A DNA stretch of 64,000 bases, taken from contig NZ_JAMQGO010000005.1 of NCBI RefSeq assembly GCF_023703375.1, forward strand, positions 124,001 to 188,000, read 5' to 3'. The stretch is from Lutimaribacter degradans (GTDB lineage: Bacteria > Pseudomonadota > Alphaproteobacteria > Rhodobacterales > Rhodobacteraceae). This document shows, piece after piece, positions 18,897 to 30,688 of the stretch. Below the pieces are notes generated by a model. The model did no database searches. It saw only the letters and a program-made list of their open reading frames with translations, and was not told the origin of the DNA. Made by a program: the position numbers and the translations under genes. How positions within the stretch are numbered: the stretch's first letter is position 1; each line of letters begins with the position of its first letter.

Positions 18897-19967
18897 ATGG
18901 CAGATCTTCTCAGCATGGACAGCAAAAAAAACGCCGACAAGCAAAAGGCGCTAGACAGCGCTCTGGCCCAGATCGAACGGCAGTTCGGCAAGGGGTCGAT
19001 CATGAAGATGGGCAGCGACAACCCGGTTCGGGATATCGAGGCAACATCGACCGGCTCCCTGGGGCTGGATATCGCGCTGGGCATCGGCGGGCTGCCCAAG
19101 GGGCGGATCATCGAGATCTACGGGCCCGAATCCTCCGGCAAGACGACGTTGACCCTGCACTGCATCGCGGAAGAGCAGAAGAAAGGCGGCGTTTCCGCCT
19201 TTGTCGATGCCGAACACGCCTTTGACCCGCAATACGCCAAGAAACTGGGCGTTGACCTGGACGAACTGCTGATCAGCCAGCCCGACACCGGCGAACAGGC
19301 GCTGGAGATCGTGGATACGCTTGTGCGCTCGGGCGCGGTGAACATGGTGGTGGTCGACTCGGTCGCGGCGCTGACCCCGAAGTCCGAGCTTGAAGGCGAT
19401 ATGGGCGACAGCAGCGTGGGCGTGCAGGCCCGCCTGATGAGCCAGGCAATGCGCAAGTTGACCGGCTCGATCAGCCGCTCGAACTGCATGGTTATTTTCA
19501 TCAACCAGATCCGGATGAAGATTGGCGTGATGTTCGGCAGCCCCGAAACCACCACCGGCGGCAACGCCCTGAAATTCTACAGCTCGGTCCGGCTGGATAT
19601 TCGCCGGATCGGATCGGTCAAGGACCGTGACGAGGTGGTCGGTAACGCGACCCGCGTGAAAGTGGCCAAGAACAAGGTGGCGCCGCCGTTCAAGCAGGTC
19701 GAGTTCGACATCATGTACGGCGAAGGCATCTCGAAGATGGGCGAAATCCTGGATCTTGGCGTCAAGGCCGGCGTGGTCGACAAATCCGGCGCCTGGTACA
19801 GCTACGGCGACGAGCGGATCGGGCAGGGGCGCGAGAACGCCAAGACCTTCCTGCGCGAAAACGCGGCCATGGCGCTGGAGATCGAGGACAAGATCCGCGC
19901 GGCGCACGGGCTGGATTTCGCCATGTCCGACGATACGCCGGATGACAGCGAGGTGTTCGAGGGCTGA
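18897..19967 (+). CDS. recA: Recombinase RecA
   Basis: Forms ATP-dependent filaments on single-stranded DNA, drives strand exchange and triggers LexA self-cleavage. The 356 residues contain Walker [10 protein letters not shown], the Walker B strand [11 protein letters not shown], the L2 loop region [20 protein letters not shown] and an acidic C-terminal tail ([12 protein letters not shown]). [20 protein letters not shown] is chosen as the N-terminus; a longer frame upstream contains the LexA box and promoter. It is followed by a terminator-like hairpin and then alaS. Confidence 0.98.
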   Translation: MADLLSMDSKKNADKQKALDSALAQIERQFGKGSIMKMGSDNPVRDIEATSTGSLGLDIALGIGGLPKGRIIEIYGPESSGKTTLTLHCIAEEQKKGGVSAFVDAEHAFDPQYAKKLGVDLDELLISQPDTGEQALEIVDTLVRSGAVNMVVVDSVAALTPKSELEGDMGDSSVGVQARLMSQAMRKLTGSISRSNCMVIFINQIRMKIGVMFGSPETTTGGNALKFYSSVRLDIRRIGSVKDRDEVVGNATRVKVAKNKVAPPFKQVEFDIMYGEGISKMGEILDLGVKAGVVDKSGAWYSYGDERIGQGRENAKTFLRENAAMALEIEDKIRAAHGLDFAMSDDTPDDSEVFEG

Positions 19968-20037
19968 GGCCCCGGCAAGGCGCTGACAAGACCGGCACAC
20001 CAAGGTTGCCTGTGGTTGGCCGAGGATATTCCGAGAA

Positions 20038-20066
20038 ACGGAGCGTCGGACGCGGCGCCCCGTTTT
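20038..20066 (+). terminator. Probable recA terminator
   Basis: ACGGAGCG (20038-20045) pairs with CGCCCCGT (20056-20063), 8 bp with one A-C mismatch, and TTTT follows at 20063-20066. It lies 70 bp after the recA stop and 100 bp before alaS. Confidence 0.5.
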
Positions 20067-20169
20067 CGTTGGGAATCCCGCATGAAACCCCAACCCGTTA
20101 TGGACAGTGCGGGACGCCAAGGATACACCTGCGCCAATCCGCAAATGACAAGGCCAGAGATCGCCCATC

Positions 20170-22827
20170 ATGCCGACGCTGAACGACATACGCTCGACCT
20201 TTCTGAACTACTTTGCCAAGCAGGGGCACGAGATCGTGCCGTCAAGCCCGCTGGTGCCGCGCAACGACCCGACGCTGATGTTCGCGAATTCGGGCATGGT
20301 GCAGTTCAAGAACCTGTTCACCGGGGTCGAACACCGCGATTACACCCGTGCCACCTCGGCGCAGAAATGCGTGCGCGCGGGCGGCAAGCACAATGACCTC
20401 GACAATGTCGGCTATACCGCGCGCCACCATACGTTCTTTGAAATGCTGGGAAATTTCAGCTTTGGCGACTATTTCAAGGAAAGCGCCATTCCTTTTGCCT
20501 GGGAGCTGATCACCAAGGAACTGGACATTCCCAAGGATCGGCTGCTTGTCACCGTCTACCACACCGATGACGAGGCGGCCGATATCTGGAAAAAGGTCGC
20601 GGGCCTGCCGGATGAACGCATCTTGCGTATTCCTACCGACGACAATTTCTGGATGATGGGGCCGACGGGGCCTTGCGGGCCGTGTTCGGAAATCTTTTTC
20701 GACCATGGTGAGCAATACTGGGGCGGCCCGCCGGGAAGCCCCGAGGAGGATGGCGACCGTTTTGTCGAGATCTGGAACCTCGTGTTCATGCAATACGAGC
20801 AGTTCGAAGATGGCAGCCGCACCGACCTGCCCAACCAGTCGATCGACACCGGCATGGGGATCGAGCGGGTGGCGGCGTTGTTGCAGGGCACCAATGACAA
20901 CTACGCCACCGACCTGATCCGCAGCCTTATCGAGGCCAGCGCCGATGCCACCAGCACCGACCCTGACGGGCCGGGCAGCGTGCATCACCGAGTGATCGCC
21001 GATCACTTGCGCTCGACCTCTTTCTTGATCGCCGACGGGGTGATGCCCAGCAATGACGGCCGCGGTTACGTGTTGCGCCGCATCATGCGCCGGGCCATGC
21101 GCCACGCGCACCTGCTGGGGGCGAAAGACCCGCTGATGCACCAGCTTGTGCCGTCGCTTGTGCACCAGATGGGCGCGGCCTATCCTGAACTTGGCCGGGC
21201 GCAGGCGCTGATCGAAGAGACGCTGAAACTGGAAGAAACGCGGTTCAAGCAAACCCTGGATCGCGGCCTGAAGTTGCTGGATGACGAATTGTCGGACCTG
21301 CCCGACGGCACGGCGCTGCCCGGCGTAGCGGCGTTCAAGCTGTATGACACTTACGGGTTCCCGCTGGACCTGACGCAGGATGCGCTGCGCGAAAAGGGCC
21401 GTACCGTCGACACTGACGGGTTCGACGCAGCCATGGCCGAGCAGAAGGCAAAGGCCCGCGCGGCCTGGGCCGGCTCGGGCGAGGCGGCCGACAGCGCGAT
21501 CTGGTTCGATATCGCCGAAGAGCATGGCACGACCGATTTCCTGGGCTATGACACCGAAACCGCCGAAGGGCAGGTGATGGCGTTGGTGCAGGAGGGGGCG
21601 ACCGTAAAAAGTGCCGCCCAAGGCAAGCCGGTGCAGATCGTGATGAACCAGACTCCGTTTTATGCCGAGGCCGGTGGCCAGGTTGGGGATACCGGCGTGA
21701 TCCGCACCGATGCCGGCCGGGCCCGCGTGACCGATACGAAAAAGGTGGCGGGCGTCTTCATCCATTTCGCCGAGGTCGAAGAGGGTGAGATCGCCCAAGG
21801 CGTAGCCGCTGTTCTAGAGGTCGATCACGCCCGGCGCACGGCCATTCGTGCCAACCATTCGGCCACGCACCTGTTGCACGAGGCGTTGCGCCGCGCGCTT
21901 GGCGATCATGTCGCGCAGCGCGGCAGCCTGAACGCGCCCGACCGTCTGCGGTTTGATTTCAGCCATGCCAAGGCGTTGAGCGCCGAGGAACTGGCGCAGG
22001 TCGAATCCGAGGTGAATACGTTTATCCGGCAGAACAGCCCGGTGAGCACCCGGATCATGACACCGGATGATGCGCGCGAGATCGGGGCGCAGGCGCTGTT
22101 TGGTGAGAAATACGGCGACGAGGTGCGCGTAGTCTCGATGGGCACGCTGGCCGGCAGCGGCAAGGGCACCGATGGCGATACCTATTCGATCGAACTGTGC
22201 GGCGGCACCCACGTGGCGCGCACCGGCGACATCGGCATGTTCGCGATCACGCAAGAGGCGGCTTCCTCTTCGGGCGTGCGGCGGATCGAGGCGTTGACGG
22301 GCGATGCCGCGCTGTCGGCGCTGCGCCAGCAGGAGCGGCGCCTGGTCGAGGCGGCAGAGGCGCTGAAGGCGCCCGCCTCTGAATTGCCTGTACGGGTGCG
22401 CGCATTGCTGGACGAACGCAAGGCACTCGCCAACGAGGTGGCCCAGTTGCGCCGCGAACTGGCCATGGGTGGTGGCGGGGGCGCCGCGCCCGACGTGCAC
22501 GAGGTTGCCGGCGTGAAATTCATCGCCAAGCTGTTGACGGGTGTCAGCGGCAAGGATTTGCCGCCGCTGATCGACGAATACAAGACGCAACTGGGCAGCG
22601 GCGCTGTCCTGCTGATCGCTGATGCCGGCGGCAAGGCCGCGGTTGCTGCGGGCGTGACCGATGACCTGACAGGGCGGCTGTCGGCGGTTGACCTTGTCAA
22701 GGCCGCCGTGGCCGAACTTGGCGGCAAGGGCGGCGGGGGTCGTCCCGACATGGCGCAGGGCGGCGGCAAGGATGCGGCCAATGCCGAACAGGCCATCGCG
22801 GCTGCCAAATCTGTTATCGGAGGTTAA
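20170..22827 (+). CDS. alaS: Alanyl-tRNA synthetase
   Basis: Charges tRNA-Ala. The 885 residues include the class II catalytic core (about 1-240) opening with [19 protein letters not shown], tRNA recognition helices, an editing domain with zinc ligands His563 and His567 (NHSATHLLH) and Cys677 and His681 (CGGTHVART), and a C-terminal C-Ala domain with a Gly-rich end. Length and all motifs are normal for the family. It is followed after 3 bp by a DUF1330 gene, so the two are probably cotranscribed. Confidence 0.98.
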   Translation: MPTLNDIRSTFLNYFAKQGHEIVPSSPLVPRNDPTLMFANSGMVQFKNLFTGVEHRDYTRATSAQKCVRAGGKHNDLDNVGYTARHHTFFEMLGNFSFGDYFKESAIPFAWELITKELDIPKDRLLVTVYHTDDEAADIWKKVAGLPDERILRIPTDDNFWMMGPTGPCGPCSEIFFDHGEQYWGGPPGSPEEDGDRFVEIWNLVFMQYEQFEDGSRTDLPNQSIDTGMGIERVAALLQGTNDNYATDLIRSLIEASADATSTDPDGPGSVHHRVIADHLRSTSFLIADGVMPSNDGRGYVLRRIMRRAMRHAHLLGAKDPLMHQLVPSLVHQMGAAYPELGRAQALIEETLKLEETRFKQTLDRGLKLLDDELSDLPDGTALPGVAAFKLYDTYGFPLDLTQDALREKGRTVDTDGFDAAMAEQKAKARAAWAGSGEAADSAIWFDIAEEHGTTDFLGYDTETAEGQVMALVQEGATVKSAAQGKPVQIVMNQTPFYAEAGGQVGDTGVIRTDAGRARVTDTKKVAGVFIHFAEVEEGEIAQGVAAVLEVDHARRTAIRANHSATHLLHEALRRALGDHVAQRGSLNAPDRLRFDFSHAKALSAEELAQVESEVNTFIRQNSPVSTRIMTPDDAREIGAQALFGEKYGDEVRVVSMGTLAGSGKGTDGDTYSIELCGGTHVARTGDIGMFAITQEAASSSGVRRIEALTGDAALSALRQQERRLVEAAEALKAPASELPVRVRALLDERKALANEVAQLRRELAMGGGGGAAPDVHEVAGVKFIAKLLTGVSGKDLPPLIDEYKTQLGSGAVLLIADAGGKAAVAAGVTDDLTGRLSAVDLVKAAVAELGGKGGGGRPDMAQGGGKDAANAEQAIAAAKSVIGG

Positions 22828-22830
22828 GAC

Positions 22831-23118
22831 ATGCCCGCGCTCTGGATTGCCCATGTGGCCGTGACCGACGCCGATGCCTATGGCAAATACGCCGAGTTGG
22901 CAGGCCCCGCCATCGCCGCTCACGGCGGAGAGTTCATCGCCCGTGGTGGCCGCTACGTGCAACTGGAGGGCCGCGACCGCGCGCGCAACGTGGTGGCGCG
23001 GTTCCCGTCGCTCGAGGCGGCGGAAGCCTGCTACAACAGCCCGGAATACCAGCGCGCGCTGGATCATGCGCGCGGCGCATCCGAGCGTGACCTGGTGATC
23101 GTCGAAATCACCGAGTGA
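22831..23118 (+). CDS. DUF1330 domain-containing protein
   Basis: A 95-residue protein filling a single ferredoxin-like (dimeric alpha/beta barrel) DUF1330 domain. The pattern WIAHVAVTDADAYGKYAELAGPAIAAHGGEFIARGGR followed by VARFPSLEAAEACYNSPEYQ is characteristic of the family. No catalytic role is established for it. It starts 3 bp after alaS, with the Shine-Dalgarno GGAGG just inside the end of alaS. Confidence 0.88.
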   Translation: MPALWIAHVAVTDADAYGKYAELAGPAIAAHGGEFIARGGRYVQLEGRDRARNVVARFPSLEAAEACYNSPEYQRALDHARGASERDLVIVEITE

Positions 23119-23171
23119 CTGGCCACGCCCCGGTTTCGCCCTAGCTTTGCGCGCAGGGCAAGGAGGGCGCG

Positions 23172-23717
23172 ATGGGACGGGCTTTGACGCTTTTGGTGCT
23201 GCTGCTGCTACCCGGCCTGGCGGCGGCCAACGACTGGGCGGCACTGGAGCGGCCGGGCGCGATCGCGTTGATGCGCCACGCGCTGGCGCCGGGCACCGGC
23301 GACCCCGACCGTTTCGAACTGGAAGATTGCAGCACGCAGCGGAACCTGGATGCCCGCGGGCGCGACCAGGCACGGCGCGTCGGCGCGGCGTTGCGTGACC
23401 GTAGCATTGTTTTCGACTCCGTCTGGACCAGCCAATGGTGCCGGTCGCGCGACACAGCGGAATTGCTGGGCTTGGGCGACGTGACTGAAGTGCCGTCACT
23501 CAATTCCTTTTTCGCGGGGCGCGGTGAGCGTGCGACGCAGACCGCCGCAACGCTTGAACGCCTGCGCGCAGCGCGGGGCGACAGGCTGATGTTGGTCAGC
23601 CACCAGGTGAATATCAGCGCTTTGACGGGCAGTTTCGCCCGCTCGGGCGAGATCGTGGTGGTGGAATGGCGTGACGACGGGCTGGCGGTGACGGGCCGTA
23701 TCCTGATCGACCCCTGA
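23172..23717 (+). CDS. Exported histidine phosphatase family protein
   Basis: A 181-residue protein whose N-terminus MGRALTLLVLLLLPGLAAAN reads as a cleavable signal peptide. The mature part has the phosphatase RHG-like motif ALMRHALAPGTGDPD, then SIVFDSVWTSQWCRSRDTAE with the second catalytic Arg, and VSHQVNISALTG with the second catalytic His. The central third is short compared with phosphoglycerate mutases, as in the compact SixA-like branch. A periplasmic phosphatase is the best reading; its substrate is unknown. Confidence 0.85.
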   Translation: MGRALTLLVLLLLPGLAAANDWAALERPGAIALMRHALAPGTGDPDRFELEDCSTQRNLDARGRDQARRVGAALRDRSIVFDSVWTSQWCRSRDTAELLGLGDVTEVPSLNSFFAGRGERATQTAATLERLRAARGDRLMLVSHQVNISALTGSFARSGEIVVVEWRDDGLAVTGRILIDP

Positions 23718-23806
23718 TCGGGCGCGCGCCACGAAGCCTTGGCCCCCTTGGCCGGGGCAGGCAGGCGCCAGGGCAGGCCGACCCCGAAGGATCGGCCTTC
23801 ATTGCG

Positions 23807-25624
<1,818 letters not shown>

Positions 25625-25710
25625 GCGAGCGTGTGTCCTTTAGGGCCTGTTCGCCGCTCGCCTAGCCTGTGTTGGATCGAAATACCAGTAAATAACGCCG
25701 CATTGCGGCA

Positions 25711-26553
25711 TCACATCACCAGGGCTGTGGCCCCGAGAACGCGCGGACGCGCGCCCGTGCCCAGCTTGTACCGGGCCAGGCCCGGGGCGGTGTCGGTGTC
25801 GATCGTGCCCAGCTCGAGCAGGGTTGTTCCCCATTCCCGCAGGGTGCGGGCTGCCTGCCACAAAAGCAACCTGTGCGCATCGGCGCTGCGGCCATCGGCG
25901 TTGACCCATCCGATCTGGTATGTGGCGCGGCGCCCTGTCAGCAGGAAAAGCATTGCCGCCACAGGTGCTTGCGTGGGGCCCGCAACGAAAAGATGCGCCG
26001 TGCCCTGTGCCGCATGTGCGGCCAGCAGGGCGGGGGGCCAAGGGCGGTAGCGGCGTTGGCGGGCCTGCGTGGCCTCGCGCTGCAGCAGCCAGTGGGCCGG
26101 GTCCGGCGGCATCGCGCGGTGGCATATGGGCAGATGCGCGCGCTCGGCCCGTGCCAGCCGGTTGCGCCATTTCTGGTGCAGGGCGGCCCGCAGATCCCAT
26201 TCGGCGATGGTTTGTGGCGTCACCAGCGGCAGCAGCCGCGGCGTGGCGGGCAAAGCCGTGTCGCCATTCACCAGCAGGATGCTGCGCGCGGGCAGAGCGT
26301 GGCGCACTGCGCGCAGATCATCGAGGTTGGGCGCGCGTCCATCGGCCCAGACCGGCCCGCGCGGCAACAGCGCCAGCGTCAGAGGCCCGAACCGGCGCAA
26401 CAAGACGTTGGCACGGCCACCATCGGGCAGCGCAACGGCAAGGACACCGGCGCCGATGGCGCGCAAGGCGGCGGCATGGGCCGGGTGCTGTTGCAGCGGC
26501 ACATGGTCCATCTCGGAAACAGGGGTCGCGACGCCATCCATCATCGCGCGCAT
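25711..26553 (-). CDS. FemABX/GNAT-fold acyltransferase-like protein
   Basis: A 280-residue protein with the layout of FemABX-type GNAT transferases. WDLRAALHQKWRNRLARAER is the conserved central helix, VAAMLFLLTGRRATYQIGWV the core beta strand and LLLWQAARTLREWGTTLLELGTID the C-terminal part. Related proteins transfer aminoacyl or acyl groups to peptidoglycan or polysaccharide, but substrate cannot be assigned. The start could be the ATG at 26553 or the adjacent one at 26544. It lies upstream of typA on the same strand. Confidence 0.72.
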   Translation of the reverse strand: MRAMMDGVATPVSEMDHVPLQQHPAHAAALRAIGAGVLAVALPDGGRANVLLRRFGPLTLALLPRGPVWADGRAPNLDDLRAVRHALPARSILLVNGDTALPATPRLLPLVTPQTIAEWDLRAALHQKWRNRLARAERAHLPICHRAMPPDPAHWLLQREATQARQRRYRPWPPALLAAHAAQGTAHLFVAGPTQAPVAAMLFLLTGRRATYQIGWVNADGRSADAHRLLLWQAARTLREWGTTLLELGTIDTDTAPGLARYKLGTGARPRVLGATALVM

Positions 26554-26591
26554 TAACCCATGAGAAAGTGAACCGTGGCTTAATCGCCGCC

Positions 26592-26723
26592 ATGCGAAAG
26601 ACAGAGTCAACCGTGATGGGGGTGTACGCCCCGGCTGCGCGTCTTAGTTGGCAGGGGGCCGCCATGCTGGCACTGGCTGTCGCCGTGCCGGCGGGCGTGG
26701 CGATCGAACTGGTCTGGGGCTGA
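26592..26723 (+). CDS. Possible small membrane protein
   Basis: A 43-codon frame starting MRKTESTVMGVYAPAARLSW and ending in one hydrophobic helix, MLALAVAVPAGVAIELVWG. It is divergent from the FemABX-like gene and convergent with ssb, ending where the ssb terminator begins. There is no strong Shine-Dalgarno, so the evidence is only the N-in basic/hydrophobic pattern. I do not recognise the family. It could be spurious. Confidence 0.35.
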   Translation: MRKTESTVMGVYAPAARLSWQGAAMLALAVAVPAGVAIELVWG

Positions 26724-26753
26724 AACGAAAACCGCCCCCGGTTCGGGGGCGGT
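26722..26753 (-). terminator. Intrinsic terminator of ssb
   Basis: A perfect 10-bp stem, ACCGCCCCCG (26731-26740) and CGGGGGCGGT (26744-26753), with a 3-nt loop. On the minus strand it is followed by TTTTCGTTTC. It starts 7 bp after the ssb stop codon. Confidence 0.85.
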
Positions 26754-26759
26754 GCGGGA

Positions 26760-27254
26760 TCAGAACGGGATCTCGTCGTCCAGGTCGCGTGACGGGGCGG
26801 GCGCGCTGCTGCCGGGGCCGCTGTCATAGCCGCCACCGTAATCACCGCCGCTGTCATAGCCACCGCCCTGGCTCCCGCCACCACCACCGCCGCCGCCGCT
26901 GTCGCGGCTGTCGAGAAAGGTCAGCTCGCCGGCATAGGGGCGCAGCACGACCTCGGTCGAGTAGCGGTCCTGGCCCGACTGGTCTTGCCATTTCCGGGTT
27001 TCCAGCTTGCCCTCGACATAGACCTTGGACCCCTTGCGCAGGTATTGTTCGGCCAGTCGGGCAAGGTTTTCATTGAAGATGGCGACCGAGTGCCACTCGG
27101 TCCGTTCGCGCCGCTCGCCGGTGTTGCGGTCTTTCCAGTTTTCCGATGTGGCGATGCGCAGGTTGCATACGCGTCCCCCGTTCTGGAATGTGCGCACCTC
27201 GGGGTCGCGCCCCAGGTTGCCCACCAGAATTACCTTGTTCACCGAGCCAGCCAT
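26760..27254 (-). CDS. ssb: Single-stranded DNA-binding protein
   Basis: A 164-residue protein with the OB-fold domain in the first 110 residues ([51 protein letters not shown]) and a Gly-rich linker. It ends in the conserved acidic tip DDEIPF, which recruits partner repair and replication proteins. No alternative start is plausible. It is divergent from the lytic transglycosylase gene and ends in a strong terminator. Confidence 0.97.
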   Translation of the reverse strand: MAGSVNKVILVGNLGRDPEVRTFQNGGRVCNLRIATSENWKDRNTGERRERTEWHSVAIFNENLARLAEQYLRKGSKVYVEGKLETRKWQDQSGQDRYSTEVVLRPYAGELTFLDSRDSGGGGGGGGSQGGGYDSGGDYGGGYDSGPGSSAPAPSRDLDDEIPF

Positions 27255-27376
27255 GCCATCCCTCCTGTCGAGTCGTGTTTGCCCAGGTTACATCATCCCG
27301 CGCCGGTGAAGGAAAGGTAAACTTAATCAAAAATACCGCGATAATCGGCGCCGGATGGCCCATCGCGCGCGACGGG

Positions 27377-27404
27377 TTTTCGCGGGCTGCAAAATCCGTA
27401 TACT
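27377..27404 (+). promoter_or_regulatory. Putative promoter of the lytic transglycosylase gene
   Basis: TATACT (27399-27404) matches the -10 consensus at five of six positions; TTTTCG (27377-27382) lies 16 bp upstream as a weak -35. The start codon is 30 bp further downstream. Confidence 0.4.
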
Positions 27405-27434
27405 GTCGCGCAAGCGTTCGGGGGAAGTATCGTT

Positions 27435-28025
27435 ATGCGCAGACCTGTTTTTCTGGCGGTTGTCCTGGGGGTGGTCCTGCCCGGCGCAGCCGCGGCCGAC
27501 GTGCTGTCATCGAAGTCGCGCACGAAGCTGTTCAGTTCGCAGACCAAGGTTCTGGATACCCGCGCCTCTCAGCAATACAACAACTCGGTCCGGTTGCAGC
27601 CGGCCAGGGTGGTCACGCCCACCAAATGGGGTGACGAGGTCAAATCCTACAAAGGGCGCTACAACGGCCCCTACCTGCAGATGGCGCGCGACGCGGCGCG
27701 GCGTCATGGTGTGCCTGAGGATCTGTTTTTGCGGCTGGTCAACCAGGAAAGCCGGTTCAACCCCAAGGCCGTGTCGCACAAGGGGGCGATCGGGCTGGCG
27801 CAATTGATGCCGTTCACCGCCCGAAAGCTGGGCGTTGATCCGCATGATCCGTATCAGAACCTGGATGGCGGCGCGCGCTACCTTGCACAGCAGTTCCGCG
27901 AATTCAAAAGCTGGCCGCTGGCGCTGGCGGCCTATAATGCCGGCCCCGGTGCGGTCAAGAAACATGGAGGCGTGCCGCCCTTTCGCGAAACCCGCAACTA
28001 TGTCAGCGTGATCTGGGGCAGCTAG
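27435..28025 (+). CDS. Periplasmic lytic transglycosylase (SLT domain)
   Basis: A 196-residue exported protein: signal peptide [22 protein letters not shown], then a basic linker and a C-terminal SLT (lysozyme-like) domain. The catalytic glutamate is Glu105 in [29 protein letters not shown] and [18 protein letters not shown] are the other two SLT motifs. It should cleave the MurNAc-GlcNAc bond to 1,6-anhydro ends. It is divergent from ssb and almost abuts the convergent monooxygenase gene (3-bp gap). Confidence 0.9.
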   Translation: MRRPVFLAVVLGVVLPGAAAADVLSSKSRTKLFSSQTKVLDTRASQQYNNSVRLQPARVVTPTKWGDEVKSYKGRYNGPYLQMARDAARRHGVPEDLFLRLVNQESRFNPKAVSHKGAIGLAQLMPFTARKLGVDPHDPYQNLDGGARYLAQQFREFKSWPLALAAYNAGPGAVKKHGGVPPFRETRNYVSVIWGS

Positions 28026-28028
28026 GGC

Positions 28029-28364
28029 TCAACGCCCCTTGGGGTCGGCATAGTGCCGTTCCACGCGGGCGACGCGTAGCCGGTAATGCTCGTACCACCG
28101 TGTCTTTCCCAATTGCTGCGCAACCAGGTGCTGCGCATCCGCTTTCCAGGCCAGCACGGCGGCCTCGTCACTCCAATAGCTGACGGTGAGGCCGAACCCT
28201 TCGGCATCGCGCGTGCTTTCCATCCCGATGCAACCCGGTGACGCGGCGGCCAGCGCGGCCATCTTCTCCGCCATCACCTCGTATCCGGGGTCGGCGCCGG
28301 CGCGCTGGTTGGCGAAGATCACCGCGTAATAGGGTGGATCGGGCAGGGGGGCGAAACGGGTCAT
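28029..28364 (-). CDS. Antibiotic biosynthesis monooxygenase (ABM) domain protein
   Basis: A 111-residue protein made of one ABM/HmoA-type ferredoxin-like domain: YYAVIFANQRAGADPGYEVMAEKM, SPGCIGMESTRDAEGFGLTVSYWSDEAAVLAWKADAQHL and a C-terminal strand WYEHYRLRVARVERHY. Such proteins include heme-degrading and quinol monooxygenases, and many are uncharacterised. Nothing around it indicates a substrate. It is convergent with the lytic transglycosylase. Confidence 0.82.
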   Translation of the reverse strand: MTRFAPLPDPPYYAVIFANQRAGADPGYEVMAEKMAALAAASPGCIGMESTRDAEGFGLTVSYWSDEAAVLAWKADAQHLVAQQLGKTRWYEHYRLRVARVERHYADPKGR

Positions 28365-28501
28365 TGGCGCGGCCTTTCATGGATGCGCCGACGCTATGCG
28401 TTGCCGCGCGGGCAAGGCAAGCGTGGCGTGATCCGAAGGCGAGACTGCGCCGCAGGTATCAATGCGACGGGTCAGGCCCGCCCTGGCGGCGCTGGCTCAC
28501 T

Positions 28502-30595
28502 TCACTCGGCGGCGACCTTGATCACGGGTTCCATGCGTTCAAGGATATCCTGTGCCAGGTGGCACTTGATCTGGTGGCCATCGGCCATGCTGCGCTGTGG
28601 CGGCACCTCTTTTTCGCAAAGGCCTCCGGGCACCTGGTCTTTCCAGCGGCAACGCGTCTGGAACGGGCAGCCCGGCGGCGGGTTCATGGCGCTGGGAATA
28701 TCGCCTTCCAGCACGATATGCTGTTTTTCCACCCTGGTATCGGCTATTGGCACGGCCGAAAGCAGCGCCTCGGTATAGGGGTGGTAGGGCGGGGCAAAAA
28801 CCTGATCGGTCGTGCCCAGTTCCACCACGTGGCCCAGATACATCACCATCACCCGGTCAGACAGGTAGCGCACGATCGACAGGTCGTGGCTGATGAACAG
28901 AAGCGTGGTCTTGTTCTCGCGCTGGATTTCCATCAGCAGGTCGGTGACCGCCGCCTGTACCGACACGTCCAACGCCGAGACGGGTTCATCCGCCACCACG
29001 ATGCGCGCGCCGCCCGCAAAGGCCCGGGCGATGCCGACGCGCTGTTTTTGCCCGCCGGAAAGTTGCCGCGGCATGCGGTCGGCAAAGGCACGGGGCAGTT
29101 TCACAAGGTCGAGCAGTTCCAGCATGCGCTTGCGCCGGTCACCATCGGTCTTGCCGATGCCGAACACTTCTAGCGCACGCATGATCTGCCGGCCCACGGT
29201 CATCGACGGGTTGAGCGTGTCGAACGGGTTCTGGAACACCATCTGCACATCTGCCACCGTCTTGGTGTCGCGCTTCTGGATGGGGGTGCTTTCGATGTTC
29301 TTGTTGTCCAGCAGGATCTGGCCCTCGGTGGCGGTTTCCAGCCCCATCAGCACCTTGGCGAAGGTGGATTTGCCGCAGCCCGATTCCCCCACGATGGCCA
29401 GTGTTTCGGATTCGCGTGCCTCGAAGGTGAGTTCCTCGTTCGCCTTGACCACCTTCGTCGCGCCACCGCCGCCGAACAGCGCGTTGGCCGCGACCTCGTA
29501 ATATTTCTTCAGCTTGTCCATCTTCAGGATGACATCGCCCGGCTCGGTCTTGGCGGTCTTGATGCTGGCGGCGACGGGGGCGTTCCAGTCGATCTCGTCG
29601 ATGCGCAGGCAGCGCGAGCGATGGCGGTCATCGCCCGGAATATCGGCCATCGGCACACGCTGGTCTATATCGCACAGGCCTTCGCGGAAATAGTCGCAAC
29701 GCGGCCCGAAATTGCATCCCGGCGGGCGTTCATGCGGCAACGGAAAGTTGCCCGGGATGGCCACGAGCGGATGCGCGTTCTTGTCGGTGCCCGGCAGCGG
29801 GATCGAGCGGAACAGCGCCTGCGTGTAGGGGTGCTGCATCTTGTCGAACACATCCTTGATGGAGCCGGTTTCCACCGCTTCGCCGGAATACATCACGCAG
29901 ATCCGGTCGCAGGTTTCCAGAACGAGCCCGAGGTTGTGGCTGATGAACAGCATCGAGGTGCCGTATTTCTTTCCGAGATCCTTGACCAGGTCCACCACGG
30001 CCGCCTCTACCGTGACATCAAGCGCCGTTGTGGGTTCATCGAGGATCAGCAGGCTCGGTTTCGACATCAGCGCCATGGCGATCACGATGCGCTGCTGCTG
30101 GCCCCCCGATAACTGGTGCGGATAGGATTTCAGGATCCGTTCCGGGTCGGGCAGCTTGACGTCCGTCACCACTTCGAGAGCACGTTGGTAGGCATCGGAT
30201 TCGCTGATCCCCTCGTGGATCATCGGCACTTCCATCAATTGCCTGCCGACCTTCATCGCGGGGTTCAGGCTGGCCATCGGCTCTTGATAGATCATGGCGA
30301 TCTCGTTGCCGCGGATGCCGCGCAACTCGTCGGCCGACATCTCGCCAAGGTCGCGCCCCTTGAACTTGATCGAGCCGCCGACGATGTGCCCGTTCACGCC
30401 CAGATCCTGCATGACACCCAGCGCCACGGTGGATTTTCCGCAGCCCGACTCCCCCACCAGGCCCATCGCCTCGCCCGGTTGGACCACGCAGGAAAAATCC
30501 ATCACCGCGGGAATTTCGCGCAGGCGGGTGAAAAAGGAAATCGACAGCTTGTCGATTTCCAGGATGGGGCCCTCGTATTCAGCCAGTTTGCTCAT
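28502..30595 (-). CDS. Peptide-type ABC importer, fused double ATPase (DppD-DppF type)
   Basis: Both ATPase subunits of an oligopeptide/dipeptide importer are fused into 697 residues. Half 1 has Walker A GESGCGKSTVA, signature LSGGQQQR and Walker B LLILDEPTTALD. Half 2 has Walker A GESGCGKSTFA, signature LSGGQKQR and IVVADEPVSALD. Each half ends in an OppD-type C-terminal domain with four cysteines (GCNFGPRC..LC..RC and GCPFQTRC..LC..KC); in structurally known Opp/Dpp ATPases such cysteines bind a [4Fe-4S] cluster. Last gene of the SBP-permease-permease-ATPase operon, it would power import across the inner membrane. Confidence 0.95.
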   Translation of the reverse strand: MSKLAEYEGPILEIDKLSISFFTRLREIPAVMDFSCVVQPGEAMGLVGESGCGKSTVALGVMQDLGVNGHIVGGSIKFKGRDLGEMSADELRGIRGNEIAMIYQEPMASLNPAMKVGRQLMEVPMIHEGISESDAYQRALEVVTDVKLPDPERILKSYPHQLSGGQQQRIVIAMALMSKPSLLILDEPTTALDVTVEAAVVDLVKDLGKKYGTSMLFISHNLGLVLETCDRICVMYSGEAVETGSIKDVFDKMQHPYTQALFRSIPLPGTDKNAHPLVAIPGNFPLPHERPPGCNFGPRCDYFREGLCDIDQRVPMADIPGDDRHRSRCLRIDEIDWNAPVAASIKTAKTEPGDVILKMDKLKKYYEVAANALFGGGGATKVVKANEELTFEARESETLAIVGESGCGKSTFAKVLMGLETATEGQILLDNKNIESTPIQKRDTKTVADVQMVFQNPFDTLNPSMTVGRQIMRALEVFGIGKTDGDRRKRMLELLDLVKLPRAFADRMPRQLSGGQKQRVGIARAFAGGARIVVADEPVSALDVSVQAAVTDLLMEIQRENKTTLLFISHDLSIVRYLSDRVMVMYLGHVVELGTTDQVFAPPYHPYTEALLSAVPIADTRVEKQHIVLEGDIPSAMNPPPGCPFQTRCRWKDQVPGGLCEKEVPPQRSMADGHQIKCHLAQDILERMEPVIKVAAE

Positions 30596-30688
30596 TCTTG
30601 TTGTCTCCCTGTCGGAAAAGGCGCTTTTGGCTTCCTTTCCCTGGAAATGTCGTGGCGGCCGGGGTGACCCCCGCTTTCGCCCTTCTTG